Shown one piece after another: positions 43,042-51,247 of a stretch of DNA of 64,000 bases. Made by a program: the position numbers and the translations under genes. This stretch comes from Kribbella sandramycini. Lineage in GTDB: Bacteria; Actinomycetota; Actinomycetes; Propionibacteriales; Kribbellaceae. Under the pieces are notes generated by a model. The model saw nothing but the letters and a program-made list of their open reading frames with translations. It ran no database searches and was not told the origin of the DNA. Location of the stretch: positions 310,001-374,000 of the forward strand of contig NZ_JABJRC010000009.1 of assembly GCF_013131805.1 (NCBI RefSeq). The letters are read 5' to 3'. Position 1 is the stretch's first letter; each line of letters opens with the position of its first letter.

Positions 43042-43691
43042 TGATGATGGCGAAGACGGTCCGGACCGATCGGGTGAACGCGACCCGCGAGCTGATCCTG
43101 GTGACGGCGGAGCGGATGTTCGCCGAGCGCGGGATCCACGAGGTGTCGAACCGGCAGATCAGCGAGGCGGCCGGGCAGGGCAACAACACCGCGGTCGGCT
43201 ACCACTTCGGCACCAAGGCCGATCTGATCCGCGCGATCCTGCGCCGGCACTCGGGCGCCGTCGAGGAGCGCCGGCAGGAGCTGGTCGCCGCGCTGCCGCC
43301 GGACGCCGATCTGCGCGCCTGGGTGGAGGTGCTGGTCCGCCCGACGACGGACTACCTCGCGACCCTCGGCGTACCGAGCTGGATGGCGCGCTTCACCGCC
43401 CAGCTCGCCACCGACCCGGCGCTGCGCGATGTGATGTTCGAAGAGATGCTCGGCTCGCCGACCATGCTCCGCGTGATCGACGCCCTCTCGGAGTCGATGG
43501 GGGCGCAGCCGCCCGCCGTCCGGATGGAGCGCGGCGCGATGGCGCGCATCCTGATCGTCCAGATGAACGCCGATTTCGAACGCGCCCTCGCCGAGAACCA
43601 GCTCACCGCCCGCTCGACCTGGCACGACATGGCCACCGGTCTCATCGACGGCATCGTCGCCATCTGGTCCGCTCCCTTCACCACCCCATGA
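43041..43691 (+). CDS. TetR family regulator of the P450 cluster
   Basis: 216 residues; three consecutive ATG codons (43041, 43044, 43047) can serve as start, 43041 overlapping the P450 stop. HTH: NATRELILVTAERMFAERGI, EVSNRQISEAAGQGNNTAVG, YHFGTKADLIRAI. The C-terminal part fits the TetR_C ligand domain. Sits inside the operon it probably controls, between P450 and reductase; the operator at 41741 is the likely target. Stop overlaps the reductase ATG (ATGA). Confidence 0.9.
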   Translation: MMMAKTVRTDRVNATRELILVTAERMFAERGIHEVSNRQISEAAGQGNNTAVGYHFGTKADLIRAILRRHSGAVEERRQELVAALPPDADLRAWVEVLVRPTTDYLATLGVPSWMARFTAQLATDPALRDVMFEEMLGSPTMLRVIDALSESMGAQPPAVRMERGAMARILIVQMNADFERALAENQLTARSTWHDMATGLIDGIVAIWSAPFTTP

Positions 43692-44860
43692 GCACCCTCA
43701 TCATCGGCGCCTCCGCCGCCGGCCTCGCCACGCTCGAATCCCTCCGCCGCCACAACTACGACGCCCCCATCACCCTGCTGGGCGCCGAACCCGACCTCCC
43801 CTACGACCGCCCACCCCTCTCCAAGCACTACCTCGCAACCACCAACCCCCACCCCGCCCTCCGCCCCGAACAACACCTGGCCAACCTCAACGCCACCTTC
43901 CACCTCGGCGACCCGGCAGTCGCCCTCGACGCCGCCCGCCGAACCGTCCACACCGCCTCCGGCCGCACCCTCACCGCCGACAACATCGTCATCACCACCG
44001 GCCTCACCCCCCGCAAACTCCCCAACCAACAACCCCTCACCGGCGTCCACGTCCTCCGCACCCTCGCCGACGCCACCGCCCTCCGCGAAGACCTCCTCGC
44101 CCGTTCCGCAGGAGACATAACAACGGATGGACCTCGGGTTGTGGTGGTGGGGGATGGGGTTTTGGGGGGTGAGGTGGCGGCTACGGCTCGGGGGTTGGGG
44201 TGTGAGGTGGTGTTGGTGGGGCCGCAGCGTGGGGTGTTGTGGGGGCAGTTGGGGGAGGTGGTTTCGGGGTTGTTGGGGGAGGTGCATGGCGCGGCTGGAG
44301 TGGAGTTGCGGTTGGGGACGGCGGTTGGTGGGCTGACGGCGGTGGGTGGGCGGGTTAGTGGGGTGGAGTTGGTTGGGGGTGAGCAGCTGGCGGCTGAGGT
44401 TGTGGTGGTGGCGCTGGGGGCGGCGCCGGCGACCGAGTGGTTGCAGGGGAGTGGGCTGAAGGTGGCGGATGGGGTGGTTTGTGACGAGTGGTGCCGGGCG
44501 GGGGAGGGGATCTGGGCCGCGGGGGATGTGGCTCGGTGGTGGCACGGCGGGCTGAATCGGCTGCTGCGGCTGGAGAATCGGACGAACGCGAGTGAACAGG
44601 CCGCGGTGGTGGCGGCGAACATCGCGGGGCAGCCGACCAAGTACGAGCCGATTCCGTACTTCTGGACGGATCAGTTCACGACGAAGATCCAGGTGCACGG
44701 GATCCCGGCCGCGGACGCCGAAGTGACGGTGGCCGAGGGGTCGATCGACGAGCGCCGGTTCGTCGCGCACTACCGAAAGGACGGGCGGATCGTCGCCGTC
44801 CTCGGCTGGAACATGCCCAAACAGACTCGCCTGCACAGGAAACACCTGTTGCCGGCGTAA
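43688..44860 (+). CDS. NAD(P)H:ferredoxin reductase, FAD-dependent
   Basis: 390 residues. FAD-binding start STLIIGASAAGLATLESLR, then LPYDRPPLSKHYL, NIVITTGLTPRKL, a second nucleotide motif VVVVGDGVLGGEVAATARGL (~150-170) for NADH, and IWAAGDVARW for FAD. C-terminal reductase domain present. It delivers electrons to the 3Fe-4S ferredoxin for the two P450s. Oddity: codons end in C almost throughout up to about residue 142 (nt 44115) and then in G or T; the frame and conserved motifs continue without a break. Confidence 0.9.
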   Translation: MSTLIIGASAAGLATLESLRRHNYDAPITLLGAEPDLPYDRPPLSKHYLATTNPHPALRPEQHLANLNATFHLGDPAVALDAARRTVHTASGRTLTADNIVITTGLTPRKLPNQQPLTGVHVLRTLADATALREDLLARSAGDITTDGPRVVVVGDGVLGGEVAATARGLGCEVVLVGPQRGVLWGQLGEVVSGLLGEVHGAAGVELRLGTAVGGLTAVGGRVSGVELVGGEQLAAEVVVVALGAAPATEWLQGSGLKVADGVVCDEWCRAGEGIWAAGDVARWWHGGLNRLLRLENRTNASEQAAVVAANIAGQPTKYEPIPYFWTDQFTTKIQVHGIPAADAEVTVAEGSIDERRFVAHYRKDGRIVAVLGWNMPKQTRLHRKHLLPA

Positions 44861-44890
44861 ACCCGAAAACCTCACTGGGGAAGGGATTCG

Positions 44891-46102
44891 ATGACAACGA
44901 CCGATCATGCTCCGGCGTATCCGATGACCCGCGCGCAGGGCTGTCCGTTCGACCCGCCGCCGCAGCTCAAGGAACTGCAGGACGAGGCGCCGCTGGTCAA
45001 GGTCGAGGTGTTCGGCCGGCCGGCGTGGCTGGTCACCCGGTACGCCGACCAGCGCAGGCTGCTCGCGGATCAGCGGCTCAGCTCCGACGTCTACCGGCCC
45101 GGCTTCCCGGGCACCACCAAGGAGCCGCTCAGCCCGGACGAGAACGCCGGTATCGGCTTCATCGTCCTCGACGACCCCGAGCACGCGCGGCTGCGCCGGA
45201 TGGTCACCGCGCCGTTCATGATCAAACGCGTCGCCGCGATGCGCCCGCGGATCCAGCAGATCGTCGACGGGCTGATCGACGACCTGCTGGCCGGGCCGAA
45301 ACCGGTCGACCTGGTCGAGGCGTTCGCGCTGCCGATCCCGTCGCTGGTGATCTGCGAGCTGCTCGGCGTCCCGTACGAGGATCACGAGTTCTTCCAGCGC
45401 AACAGCAGCATCCTGCTCCGCACCAGCGCCCCGATCGAGGAGCGGATCAAGGCCCGCGGCAACATCGGCGGCTACCTGAACGAGCTGATGGGCGACAAAC
45501 TCGAGACCCCGGGCGACGACCTGCTCTCCGGGCTGGCCGAGCGGGTCAAGGCCGGTGAGCTGTCCCGCCGGGACGCCGCCGGGATCGGCGTCCTGCTGTT
45601 GATCGCCGGCCACGAGACGACCGCGAACATGATTGCCCTCGGCACCCTCGCGCTCCTCGAACACCCGGACCAGCTGGCCAAACTGCAGCAGTCCGACGAC
45701 CCGGCCGTGGTCGCCGGCGCCGTCGAGGAGCTGCTCCGCTACCTGAACATCACCCACAACGGACGCCGTCGCGTCGTCCTCGAGGACATCGACTTCGACG
45801 GCGAGACCCTGCGGGCCGGCGACGGCGTGATCTTCCCGAACGACATCGCCAACCGCGACCCCGCGGTCTTCGAGAATCCGGACGAACTCGACCTGGACCG
45901 CGACGCCCGGCGGCACGTCGCGTTCGGGTTCGGCGTCCATCAATGCCTTGGGCAACCACTTGCGCGACTCGAGCTGCAGGTCGTCTACGGCACCCTCTAC
46001 CGGCGGATTCCGACGCTCCGGCGCGCGGCGGAGCTGACCGACATCCCCTTCAAACACGACGGCGGCGTGTACGGCGTCTACGCGCTCCCGGTCACCTGGT
46101 AA
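44891..46102 (+). CDS. cytochrome P450 (second of two)
   Basis: 403 residues from ATG 44891 behind GGGGAAGGG. Landmarks: VLDDPEHARLRRMVTAPFM, I helix LLLIAGHETTANMIALG (~240), ExxR in AVEELLRYLN, and heme loop FGFGVHQCLGQPLARLE with Cys near 352. Closely fits the CYP105 type that works with 3Fe-4S ferredoxins; such a ferredoxin follows after 24 nt. It differs clearly from the first P450, so two oxidation steps on one or two substrates are possible. Confidence 0.94.
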   Translation: MTTTDHAPAYPMTRAQGCPFDPPPQLKELQDEAPLVKVEVFGRPAWLVTRYADQRRLLADQRLSSDVYRPGFPGTTKEPLSPDENAGIGFIVLDDPEHARLRRMVTAPFMIKRVAAMRPRIQQIVDGLIDDLLAGPKPVDLVEAFALPIPSLVICELLGVPYEDHEFFQRNSSILLRTSAPIEERIKARGNIGGYLNELMGDKLETPGDDLLSGLAERVKAGELSRRDAAGIGVLLLIAGHETTANMIALGTLALLEHPDQLAKLQQSDDPAVVAGAVEELLRYLNITHNGRRRVVLEDIDFDGETLRAGDGVIFPNDIANRDPAVFENPDELDLDRDARRHVAFGFGVHQCLGQPLARLELQVVYGTLYRRIPTLRRAAELTDIPFKHDGGVYGVYALPVTW

Positions 46103-46126
46103 CCCCGCGACAGAATCGAGACTGAC

Positions 46127-46321
46127 ATGAAGATCATCGTCGATCAGGACAAGTGCGTCGCCTCCGGTCAATGCGTGACCGCGGCCGACACCGTCTTCGA
46201 CCAGCGCGACGAGGACGGCATCGTCGTCCTGCTCACCGATAACCCGTCGCCCGAGCTCGCGGCCGATGTGCACCAGGCTGCCGCGGTCTGCCCGGCGCTC
46301 GCCATCGTCGTCGAGGACTGA
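46127..46321 (+). CDS. 3Fe-4S ferredoxin
   Basis: 64 residues. Cys10, Cys16 and Cys55 (KCVASGQC and AVCPALAI) with Ala/Gly residues where a fourth Cys would be: the C-x5-C...CP pattern of 3Fe-4S ferredoxins that partner actinobacterial P450s. Acidic. Follows the second P450 by 24 nt and completes a closed electron chain with the reductase at 43688. Confidence 0.93.
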   Translation: MKIIVDQDKCVASGQCVTAADTVFDQRDEDGIVVLLTDNPSPELAADVHQAAAVCPALAIVVED

Positions 46322-46329
46322 TCGGCCGG

Positions 46330-46356
46330 GTCGCCGGGGCCGCCCCGCCCGGCGAC
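46330..46356. terminator. hairpin between ferredoxin and epoxide hydrolase genes
   Basis: GTCGCCGGG (46330-46338) and CCCGGCGAC (46348-46356), 9-nt loop, no T-run. Followed at once by a promoter-like TAGGTT, so the P450 operon probably ends here. Confidence 0.5.
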
Positions 46357-46357
46357 G

Positions 46358-46363
46358 TAGGTT
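46358..46363 (+). promoter_or_regulatory. candidate leaderless -10 box of epoxide hydrolase gene
   Basis: TAGGTT 6 nt before ATG 46370, right after a hairpin; no ribosome site. Confidence 0.45.
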
Positions 46364-46369
46364 CGATCC

Positions 46370-47485
46370 ATGGACCAGTTCAGGATCGCCGTACCGGACA
46401 GCGAGCTCGACGACCTGCGCGACCGCCTGCGTCGAGCCCGCTGGCCGCGGCAGCTGCCCGGCGACGGCTGGTCGCGCGGGGTGCCGGTCGACTACCTGTG
46501 GATGCTCGCCGACCGCTGGCTCGACTTCGACTGGCGGACATGGGAAGCCCGGTTGAACGCGTTCCCGCAGTTCACCACCCGGATCGATGAGCAGCTGATC
46601 CACTTCCTGCACGTCCGATCACCCGAGCCGGACGCGTTGCCTTTGGTCCTCACGCACGGCTGGCCGGGGTCGATCGCGGAGTTCCTGCCGGTGCTCGGCC
46701 CGTTGACCGATCCGGCGGCGTACGGCGATGATCCGCGCGTCGCGTTCCACGTCGTGGCGCCGTCCGTCCCGGGGCACGGGTTCTCCGTCCCGCTGGAATC
46801 GGGGTGGGATCACCGGCGGATCGCGCGGGCCTGGGCGGAGCTGATGGCGGCCCTCGGCTACGACCGGTACGGCGCTCAGGGCGGTGACACCGGGTCGGTC
46901 GTCTCGCCCTGGCTCGGCGTCCTCGATCCGGAGCACGTGATCGGCGTCCATCTGAACGGCGGGCTCGCGTTTCCCGACGTCCTGCCCGCGGACCTGCCGC
47001 ACCTGACCGAGGTCGAGCGCGCGCGGCTCGCCGCGGCTGAGCAGTTGCGCGCGGTCGGGACGGGGTACGCCGAACTGCAGGGCACCCGCCCGCAGACGGT
47101 GTCGTTCGGGCTCAGCGACTCACCGATCGGGCAGCTCGCGTGGATCGTGGAGAAGTTCTGGGAGTGGACCGATCCGGCCCGCCCGCTGCCCGAGGACGCC
47201 GTCGACGTCGAGCATCTGCTCGTCGACGCGAGTATCTACTGGTTCACCAACACGAGCGGGACCTCGGCCAACCTGTACTACGAGGGCCGGGCCGAACCGC
47301 CGCACCCGAAATCGGCTGTGCCCACCGGCGTCGCGGTGTTTCCGACCGACCCCGCGATCCGCCGGGTACTCGACCGGCGGCACGACATCACGCACTGGTC
47401 GGAGTTCACCCGCGGCGGCCACTTCGCGGCCCTCGAAGCCCCCGACCTGCTGGTCGCCGACATCCGCGAGTTCTTCCGACGCTAA
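46370..47485 (+). CDS. epoxide hydrolase (EHN domain, alpha/beta fold)
   Basis: 371 residues. N-terminal EHN lid domain (FRIAVPDSELDDLRDRLRRA...PVDYLWMLADRWLDFDWRTWE), then the alpha/beta hydrolase core: oxyanion motif LTHGWPGSIAEF, nucleophile Asp in GAQGGDTGSVVSPW (~170), late His in EFTRGGHFAALEAPD. Opens epoxides to diols with water. Placed after two P450s that could make the epoxide. It seems to have its own promoter and ends before a large hairpin shared with the convergent hydrolase. Confidence 0.9.
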   Translation: MDQFRIAVPDSELDDLRDRLRRARWPRQLPGDGWSRGVPVDYLWMLADRWLDFDWRTWEARLNAFPQFTTRIDEQLIHFLHVRSPEPDALPLVLTHGWPGSIAEFLPVLGPLTDPAAYGDDPRVAFHVVAPSVPGHGFSVPLESGWDHRRIARAWAELMAALGYDRYGAQGGDTGSVVSPWLGVLDPEHVIGVHLNGGLAFPDVLPADLPHLTEVERARLAAAEQLRAVGTGYAELQGTRPQTVSFGLSDSPIGQLAWIVEKFWEWTDPARPLPEDAVDVEHLLVDASIYWFTNTSGTSANLYYEGRAEPPHPKSAVPTGVAVFPTDPAIRRVLDRRHDITHWSEFTRGGHFAALEAPDLLVADIREFFRR

Positions 47486-47573
47486 CGACAGGAGGTGCCT
47501 GGCCACGGCGGCCGGCGCGGCCGGGTCGCCAAGCGTGCCGCGGGGCTGCGCCGGCGGCGTACCTCCTGTCGTT
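47484..47573. terminator. large inverted repeat, probable bidirectional terminator
   Basis: Perfect 13-bp arms AACGACAGGAGGT (47484-47496) and ACCTCCTGTCGTT (47561-47573) enclosing 64 nt of GC-rich, partly self-complementary sequence, between two convergent genes. No T-run. The left arm begins at the stop codon of the epoxide hydrolase. Confidence 0.65.
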
Positions 47574-47584
47574 CGTGCTGCCGG

Positions 47585-48559
47585 TCAGGGGTGTGCGGCG
47601 ATGAAGCCGGCGAGGTCGGCGGCGATCTCCTTCGGGTACTCGCCGTTGATCGCGTGTGAGGCCTCCGGGTAGAACTTGACCGTCTTGGCCGGGAGTGCGC
47701 GATCGGCGGTCGCGCGCGCCTTCGCCGGGTCGTGCATGACCGACTTGCCGGCGATGATCGCGAGCGCCGGGACCTTCAGCCCCTTGAGCTGCTCCTCGGT
47801 GATCCGCTGCGGTTGCGGCTGGCGCATCGTGTAGTTCTTCATCCCGGACTCGATCATCTCCGCGACCGGGACCTGCTCGACCGGCGCGCCGCCGGCGGTG
47901 TAGGAGTTGAAGCTGTCCCGCCACGAGCGCGGCAGCCATTTCACGGCGGCCGGCAGCGAGCGGATGACGGTCTCGACCGGGATCGAGTCGAAGATGCTCA
48001 CCCCGTCGAGTGTGGTGACGGTCGCGACGTGCGCCGGGCGATGCACCGCGAGGTTCATCGCCGTCCACCCGCCGATCGACAGCCCGAGGACGTGGAACTT
48101 GTCGCCGGGCAGCGCGGCCAGGGTCTGGTCGATCCAGGCCGCCTTCTCCTCGGACGTCGTGATCGGGCGATTCTGGATCGACATCCCGGGCTCGCCGAGC
48201 AGGTCGATCGCGTAGACGTCGCCGAGCTGGAGCAGCGACGGCAGGTTGTCGGCCCAGACCGGCGTCCCCGAGGAGGTGCCGGGGAGCAGGACCAGCGGGC
48301 GCGCCTTCGGCTGGGCACCGGCGAACCGGTACGCGCGGACCAGGCCGTAGTCCGTGCGGATGTCGAGGGTCGCGGCGGGTTTCGGCAGGTCCCGCATCGC
48401 GAGGTCGTATTTCGCGACGTAGTCCTGGTAGCCGGTCGCGCTGTTCCAGTGCCCGACGGGGGACGGCGAACGTAGCACGAGAGCGAACCCGACGACGAGC
48501 ACGGCGACCACGCCCAGAGCGATCAGCAGGCGGCGGCGGCGCCGGGGTTTCTTCGTCAT
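47585..48559 (-). CDS. membrane-anchored alpha/beta hydrolase
   Basis: 324 residues. Basic start (TKKPRRRRR) and one N-terminal helix (LLIALGVVAVLVVGFALVL) suggest an anchored or secreted enzyme. Core: oxyanion LLPGTSSGTPVW, nucleophile elbow FHVLGLSIGGWTAMNL (Ser ~165), and late His in FYPEASHAINGEYP. Substrate unknown. Divergent from a TetR gene across two tandem operators. ATG 48559. Confidence 0.87.
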   Translation of the reverse strand: MTKKPRRRRRLLIALGVVAVLVVGFALVLRSPSPVGHWNSATGYQDYVAKYDLAMRDLPKPAATLDIRTDYGLVRAYRFAGAQPKARPLVLLPGTSSGTPVWADNLPSLLQLGDVYAIDLLGEPGMSIQNRPITTSEEKAAWIDQTLAALPGDKFHVLGLSIGGWTAMNLAVHRPAHVATVTTLDGVSIFDSIPVETVIRSLPAAVKWLPRSWRDSFNSYTAGGAPVEQVPVAEMIESGMKNYTMRQPQPQRITEEQLKGLKVPALAIIAGKSVMHDPAKARATADRALPAKTVKFYPEASHAINGEYPKEIAADLAGFIAAHP

Positions 48560-48569
48560 GACGACTCCC

Positions 48570-48605
48570 TAACCAAGTGGTAAGTCCTTTAACCATACGG
48601 TAAGT
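48570..48605. promoter_or_regulatory. two tandem TetR-type operators
   Basis: TAACCAAGTGGTAAGT (48570-48585) and TAACCATACGGTAAGT (48590-48605), repeated with a 20-bp period; each is an imperfect palindrome of TTACC-N4-GGTTA type. The right copy overlaps TAAGTT (48601-48606), the likely -10 of the TetR gene. Confidence 0.75.
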
Positions 48606-48606
48606 T
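48601..48606 (+). promoter_or_regulatory. candidate leaderless -10 box of tetR gene
   Basis: TAAGTT, 7 nt before ATG 48614 and overlapping the second operator copy, which fits direct autorepression. Confidence 0.45.
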
Positions 48607-48613
48607 GAGGGTC

Positions 48614-49204
48614 ATGCGCGAACGGACCTTCACCGAGCAGGCCCGGCGGGCCCAGCTGATCGACGTCACGATCGACCAAGTCGCCGAGCACGGCTACCCG
48701 GCCACCTCGCTGGCGCGGATCGCCGCCGCCGCGGGGATCACCAAGGCCGCGGTCATCTACCACTTCGCCTCGAAGAACGCGCTGGTCGAGGCGGCACACG
48801 CGCAAGTTCTGTCCGCGCTGGTGGCCACCGTCGGCGCGGCGGTCGACGCGGCCGGGCCCGCCGGCGCGCCCGCGGCATACGTCCGCTCGATGATCGGTCA
48901 CCTACGCGCGAACCCGCGGCACACCCGGATGATCATCGAGGCGATGACGAACGTCGTCCCCCCGGAGCAGCTCGTCGAGCAGCGCGCCGCCCGCTGGTCC
49001 CCGCTCGCCGAACTCCTCCGCGCTGCTCGCGCAGCCCACGGCCTGGCCGACGACGTCGACCTCCGCACGGCGGCTCTCATCATCGGCGGCGGTATCGACG
49101 CCATCGTCCAGGAGTCGCTCAGCGACCCGTCGTACGACACAACTCCCGCGGCCGAACTTCTGATCGAGGCCCTGCAGCTGGCCTGGCTGGCACCACAAAA
49201 CTGA
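48614..49204 (+). CDS. TetR family regulator
   Basis: 196 residues from ATG 48614. HTH: RRAQLIDVTIDQVAEHGYPA, TSLARIAAAAGITKAAVIYH and FASKNALVEAA. C-terminal ligand domain about 85-196. Divergent from the alpha/beta hydrolase, which it probably represses through the two operators at 48570-48605. Its 3' 86 nt overlap the convergent GNAT reading frame. Confidence 0.9.
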   Translation: MRERTFTEQARRAQLIDVTIDQVAEHGYPATSLARIAAAAGITKAAVIYHFASKNALVEAAHAQVLSALVATVGAAVDAAGPAGAPAAYVRSMIGHLRANPRHTRMIIEAMTNVVPPEQLVEQRAARWSPLAELLRAARAAHGLADDVDLRTAALIIGGGIDAIVQESLSDPSYDTTPAAELLIEALQLAWLAPQN

Positions 49205-49688
49205 GCAAGCTGCCATCCCGCTCACCCACCGCCCCCGGCCACCGCCGCCGCACCATCCCCAAACTCCGCTCATTCGAAGCGCCGACCACCAACAAGAAAT
49301 GCGTAGCCCCCGCCTCCACCGCATCCGCCGCGGCAACAGTCAGCATCCGCACTCCCAACCCCTTCCCCTGCTCCCCGTCAGCCACCACCACGGCCAGCTC
49401 GGCAATCTTTTCCGGACTGCTGGCGCCGGGGACGGAGGTGGGGGTGGCCCAGGCCCACATGGCGTGGGCCAGGGGGTGGTCGGCGCGGGTGGCGAGCCAG
49501 GCGGCGCCGGTGGGGTGGAGGAGATGGCGGAGGAGGGCTGGGCGGGGTGGGGTGGGGATCGGGGCTTGGAAGCGGTGGTAGCGGCTCAGATCGGAGAGGG
49601 CGGTGAGGAGGGCGCCGAGGGTTTCCAGGTCGGACTCGGCGGCCGGGCGAATGGTGAGGGCAGGGGTGGTGACCTGGGTCTGGTTCAC
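49119..49688 (-). CDS. GNAT family N-acetyltransferase
   Basis: 189 residues from GTG 49688 (NQTQVTTPALTIRPAAESD); a TTG 12 codons upstream overlaps a TTGACA that looks like a -35 box. GNAT fold: LAVVVADGEQGKGLGVRMLT is the acetyl-CoA motif A (Q/R-x-x-G-x-G/A), then EAGATHFLLVVGASNERSLGM. Substrate unknown. The final ~29 residues lie over the 3' end of the TetR gene and look unlike a GNAT domain. Base use flips inside the gene near 49415. Confidence 0.75.
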   Translation of the reverse strand: MNQTQVTTPALTIRPAAESDLETLGALLTALSDLSRYHRFQAPIPTPPRPALLRHLLHPTGAAWLATRADHPLAHAMWAWATPTSVPGASSPEKIAELAVVVADGEQGKGLGVRMLTVAAADAVEAGATHFLLVVGASNERSLGMVRRRWPGAVGERDGSLLSFVVPARPAAGPRSEVRPRELCRTTGR

Positions 49689-49738
49689 GGATTCAGCTTG
49701 GCTGGGGATTGCTGAGTCTGTCAAGGAGACTTATCGTG

Positions 49739-50227
49739 ATGGGTATGGCGGAACCGGAGGCGATGAACTGGTCGACCGAGAACTGCACGATCTCCCGGAC
49801 GATGGAGATCCTCGGCGACAAGTGGACGTTCCACGTGTTGCGGGAGTTGTTCGTCGGCGTCCGCCGGTTCGAGGACATCCGGGCTCGCGCGCTGATCCCG
49901 CGCCAGGTGCTGACGGATCGGCTGGCCGGGTTGATCGAGCGCGGTGTGATCCGCCGGCATCCGTATCGGGTGCCGGGGCAGCGGGAGCGGTCGGAGTACC
50001 GGCTCACCGAGGCGGGGCTGGCGCTGTACCCGGTGCTGGTCGCGTTGATGCAGTGGGGCGATCAGTACGTCGCTGTCGACGGCGGCCCGCCGATCGAGGC
50101 GCGGCACCGCGAGTGCGGCGGGCAGGTGCAGGTGGTGCTGCAGTGCGAGGCCGGGCATGCGCCGATCCCACGCGAGGTGGCCATCCGCCCCGGGCCCGGC
50201 GCCGTCCGCCGGGAGCTGGCGAGCTAA
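49739..50227 (+). CDS. HxlR family regulator
   Basis: 162 residues; ATG 49739 (GTG 49736 is also possible) behind AAGGAG. Winged helix typical of HxlR: CTISRTMEILGDKWTFHVLR, ELFVGVRRFEDIRARALIPR, QVLTDRLAGLIERGVIRRHP and the wing RSEYRLTEAGLALYPVL. The tail has Cys residues (HRECGGQVQVVLQCEAGH), in a C-x2-G...C arrangement that could bind metal or sense redox. Target unknown; the divergent GNAT is a candidate. Confidence 0.87.
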   Translation: MGMAEPEAMNWSTENCTISRTMEILGDKWTFHVLRELFVGVRRFEDIRARALIPRQVLTDRLAGLIERGVIRRHPYRVPGQRERSEYRLTEAGLALYPVLVALMQWGDQYVAVDGGPPIEARHRECGGQVQVVLQCEAGHAPIPREVAIRPGPGAVRRELAS

Positions 50228-51093
50228 AGCTTGTCGATCGCCGCGCGGATCAGGCGCTCGGTGTCGCGCGGCTGGGCGGCGGCGATGGACAGCGCGTCCA
50301 TCGTGACGACGTATGTGTCGAGGTCGTCGCGTTTGTCCAGGTAGACGGCGCTGGTCAGGTGCTCGATGTAGACGATGTCGGGCAGGTCGGCGTCGGTGAA
50401 CCGCAGCAGCGTGAACGCGCCGCCGGTCGCGGTGTAACCGCCGGTGCTGAACGGGATGATCTGCAGCGTCACGTTGTGCCGCCGGGACGCCTCGATCAGG
50501 TACTCGAGCTGGTTGCGCAGGATCGTCTTGCTGCCGATCGGGCGGTGCAGCACGGCCTCGTCGATGACGACCCACAACCGCGCCGGCCGCTGCCGCGTCA
50601 GCACGTCCTGGCGGCGCATCCGCAAGGTGATCAGCCGATCCTGCTCGGCGCGCGGGAGCGGCTCGTCCAGCCGGCCGAGCTCGACCACGGCGCGGGCGTA
50701 GTCCGGCGTCTGGAGCAGGCCGGGGACGAACTGGAGCTCGAAGGTACGGATCAGGTCCGCGGCCATCTCGAGGCCGAGGTAGGAGTGGAACCAGTTCGGT
50801 GTCAGGTCGTCGTAGCGCTGCCACCAGCCGGGGTTGTTCGCCTCGCGGGCCAGCGTCAGCAGCCGGTCGCGCTCGACGTCGTCCTCGAGCTTGTAGAGCG
50901 TGAGCAGGTCGTCGACGTCGCGAACCTTGAAGCCGACCCGGCCGAGCTCGAGGCGGCTGATCTTGGACTCCGAGCCGCGGATCGCCCAGCCGGCGTCCGT
51001 CCGGCTGATCCCGGCGTCCTCACGCAGGCGGCGCAGGTGGGCGCCCAGCATGATGCGCAGGGCGGTCGGCCCGCCGTACGCCGGTTCCGTCAC
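50224..51093 (-). CDS. XRE family regulator with DUF5753
   Basis: 289 residues from GTG 51093 behind GAGGAACGAGG. N-terminal XRE helix-turn-helix (MLGAHLRRLREDAGISRTDA, WAIRGSESKISRLELGRV), then DUF5753 (WFHSYLGLEMAADLIRTFEL, FVPGLLQTPDYARAVV, TLQIIPFSTGGYTATGGAFT). These proteins are abundant in actinomycetes with mycelial growth and act in development-related or small-protein (DUF397) control circuits; no DUF397 gene is adjacent here. Divergent from the DUF574 methyltransferase. The stop overlaps the HxlR stop region by 4 nt. Confidence 0.9.
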   Translation of the reverse strand: MTEPAYGGPTALRIMLGAHLRRLREDAGISRTDAGWAIRGSESKISRLELGRVGFKVRDVDDLLTLYKLEDDVERDRLLTLAREANNPGWWQRYDDLTPNWFHSYLGLEMAADLIRTFELQFVPGLLQTPDYARAVVELGRLDEPLPRAEQDRLITLRMRRQDVLTRQRPARLWVVIDEAVLHRPIGSKTILRNQLEYLIEASRRHNVTLQIIPFSTGGYTATGGAFTLLRFTDADLPDIVYIEHLTSAVYLDKRDDLDTYVVTMDALSIAAAQPRDTERLIRAAIDKL

Positions 51094-51247
51094 GCCTCGT
51101 TCCTCCCCATCCGCTCGGTGCGCAGCGATCATTTCACAACCGAATGTAACCGCGTCTACCCCGGACCCGCGTGCACGACGTGTTCAGCGGGCCTTACTGT
51201 CAGTAGAGTCTCCTCACAGACTTCCCGACATCCACGAGGTTCAGCGC

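Noticed and set aside
43352..46612. 1086-codon minus frame opposite the P450 cluster
   Set aside because: Crosses several well-recognised plus-strand genes and encodes low-complexity protein.
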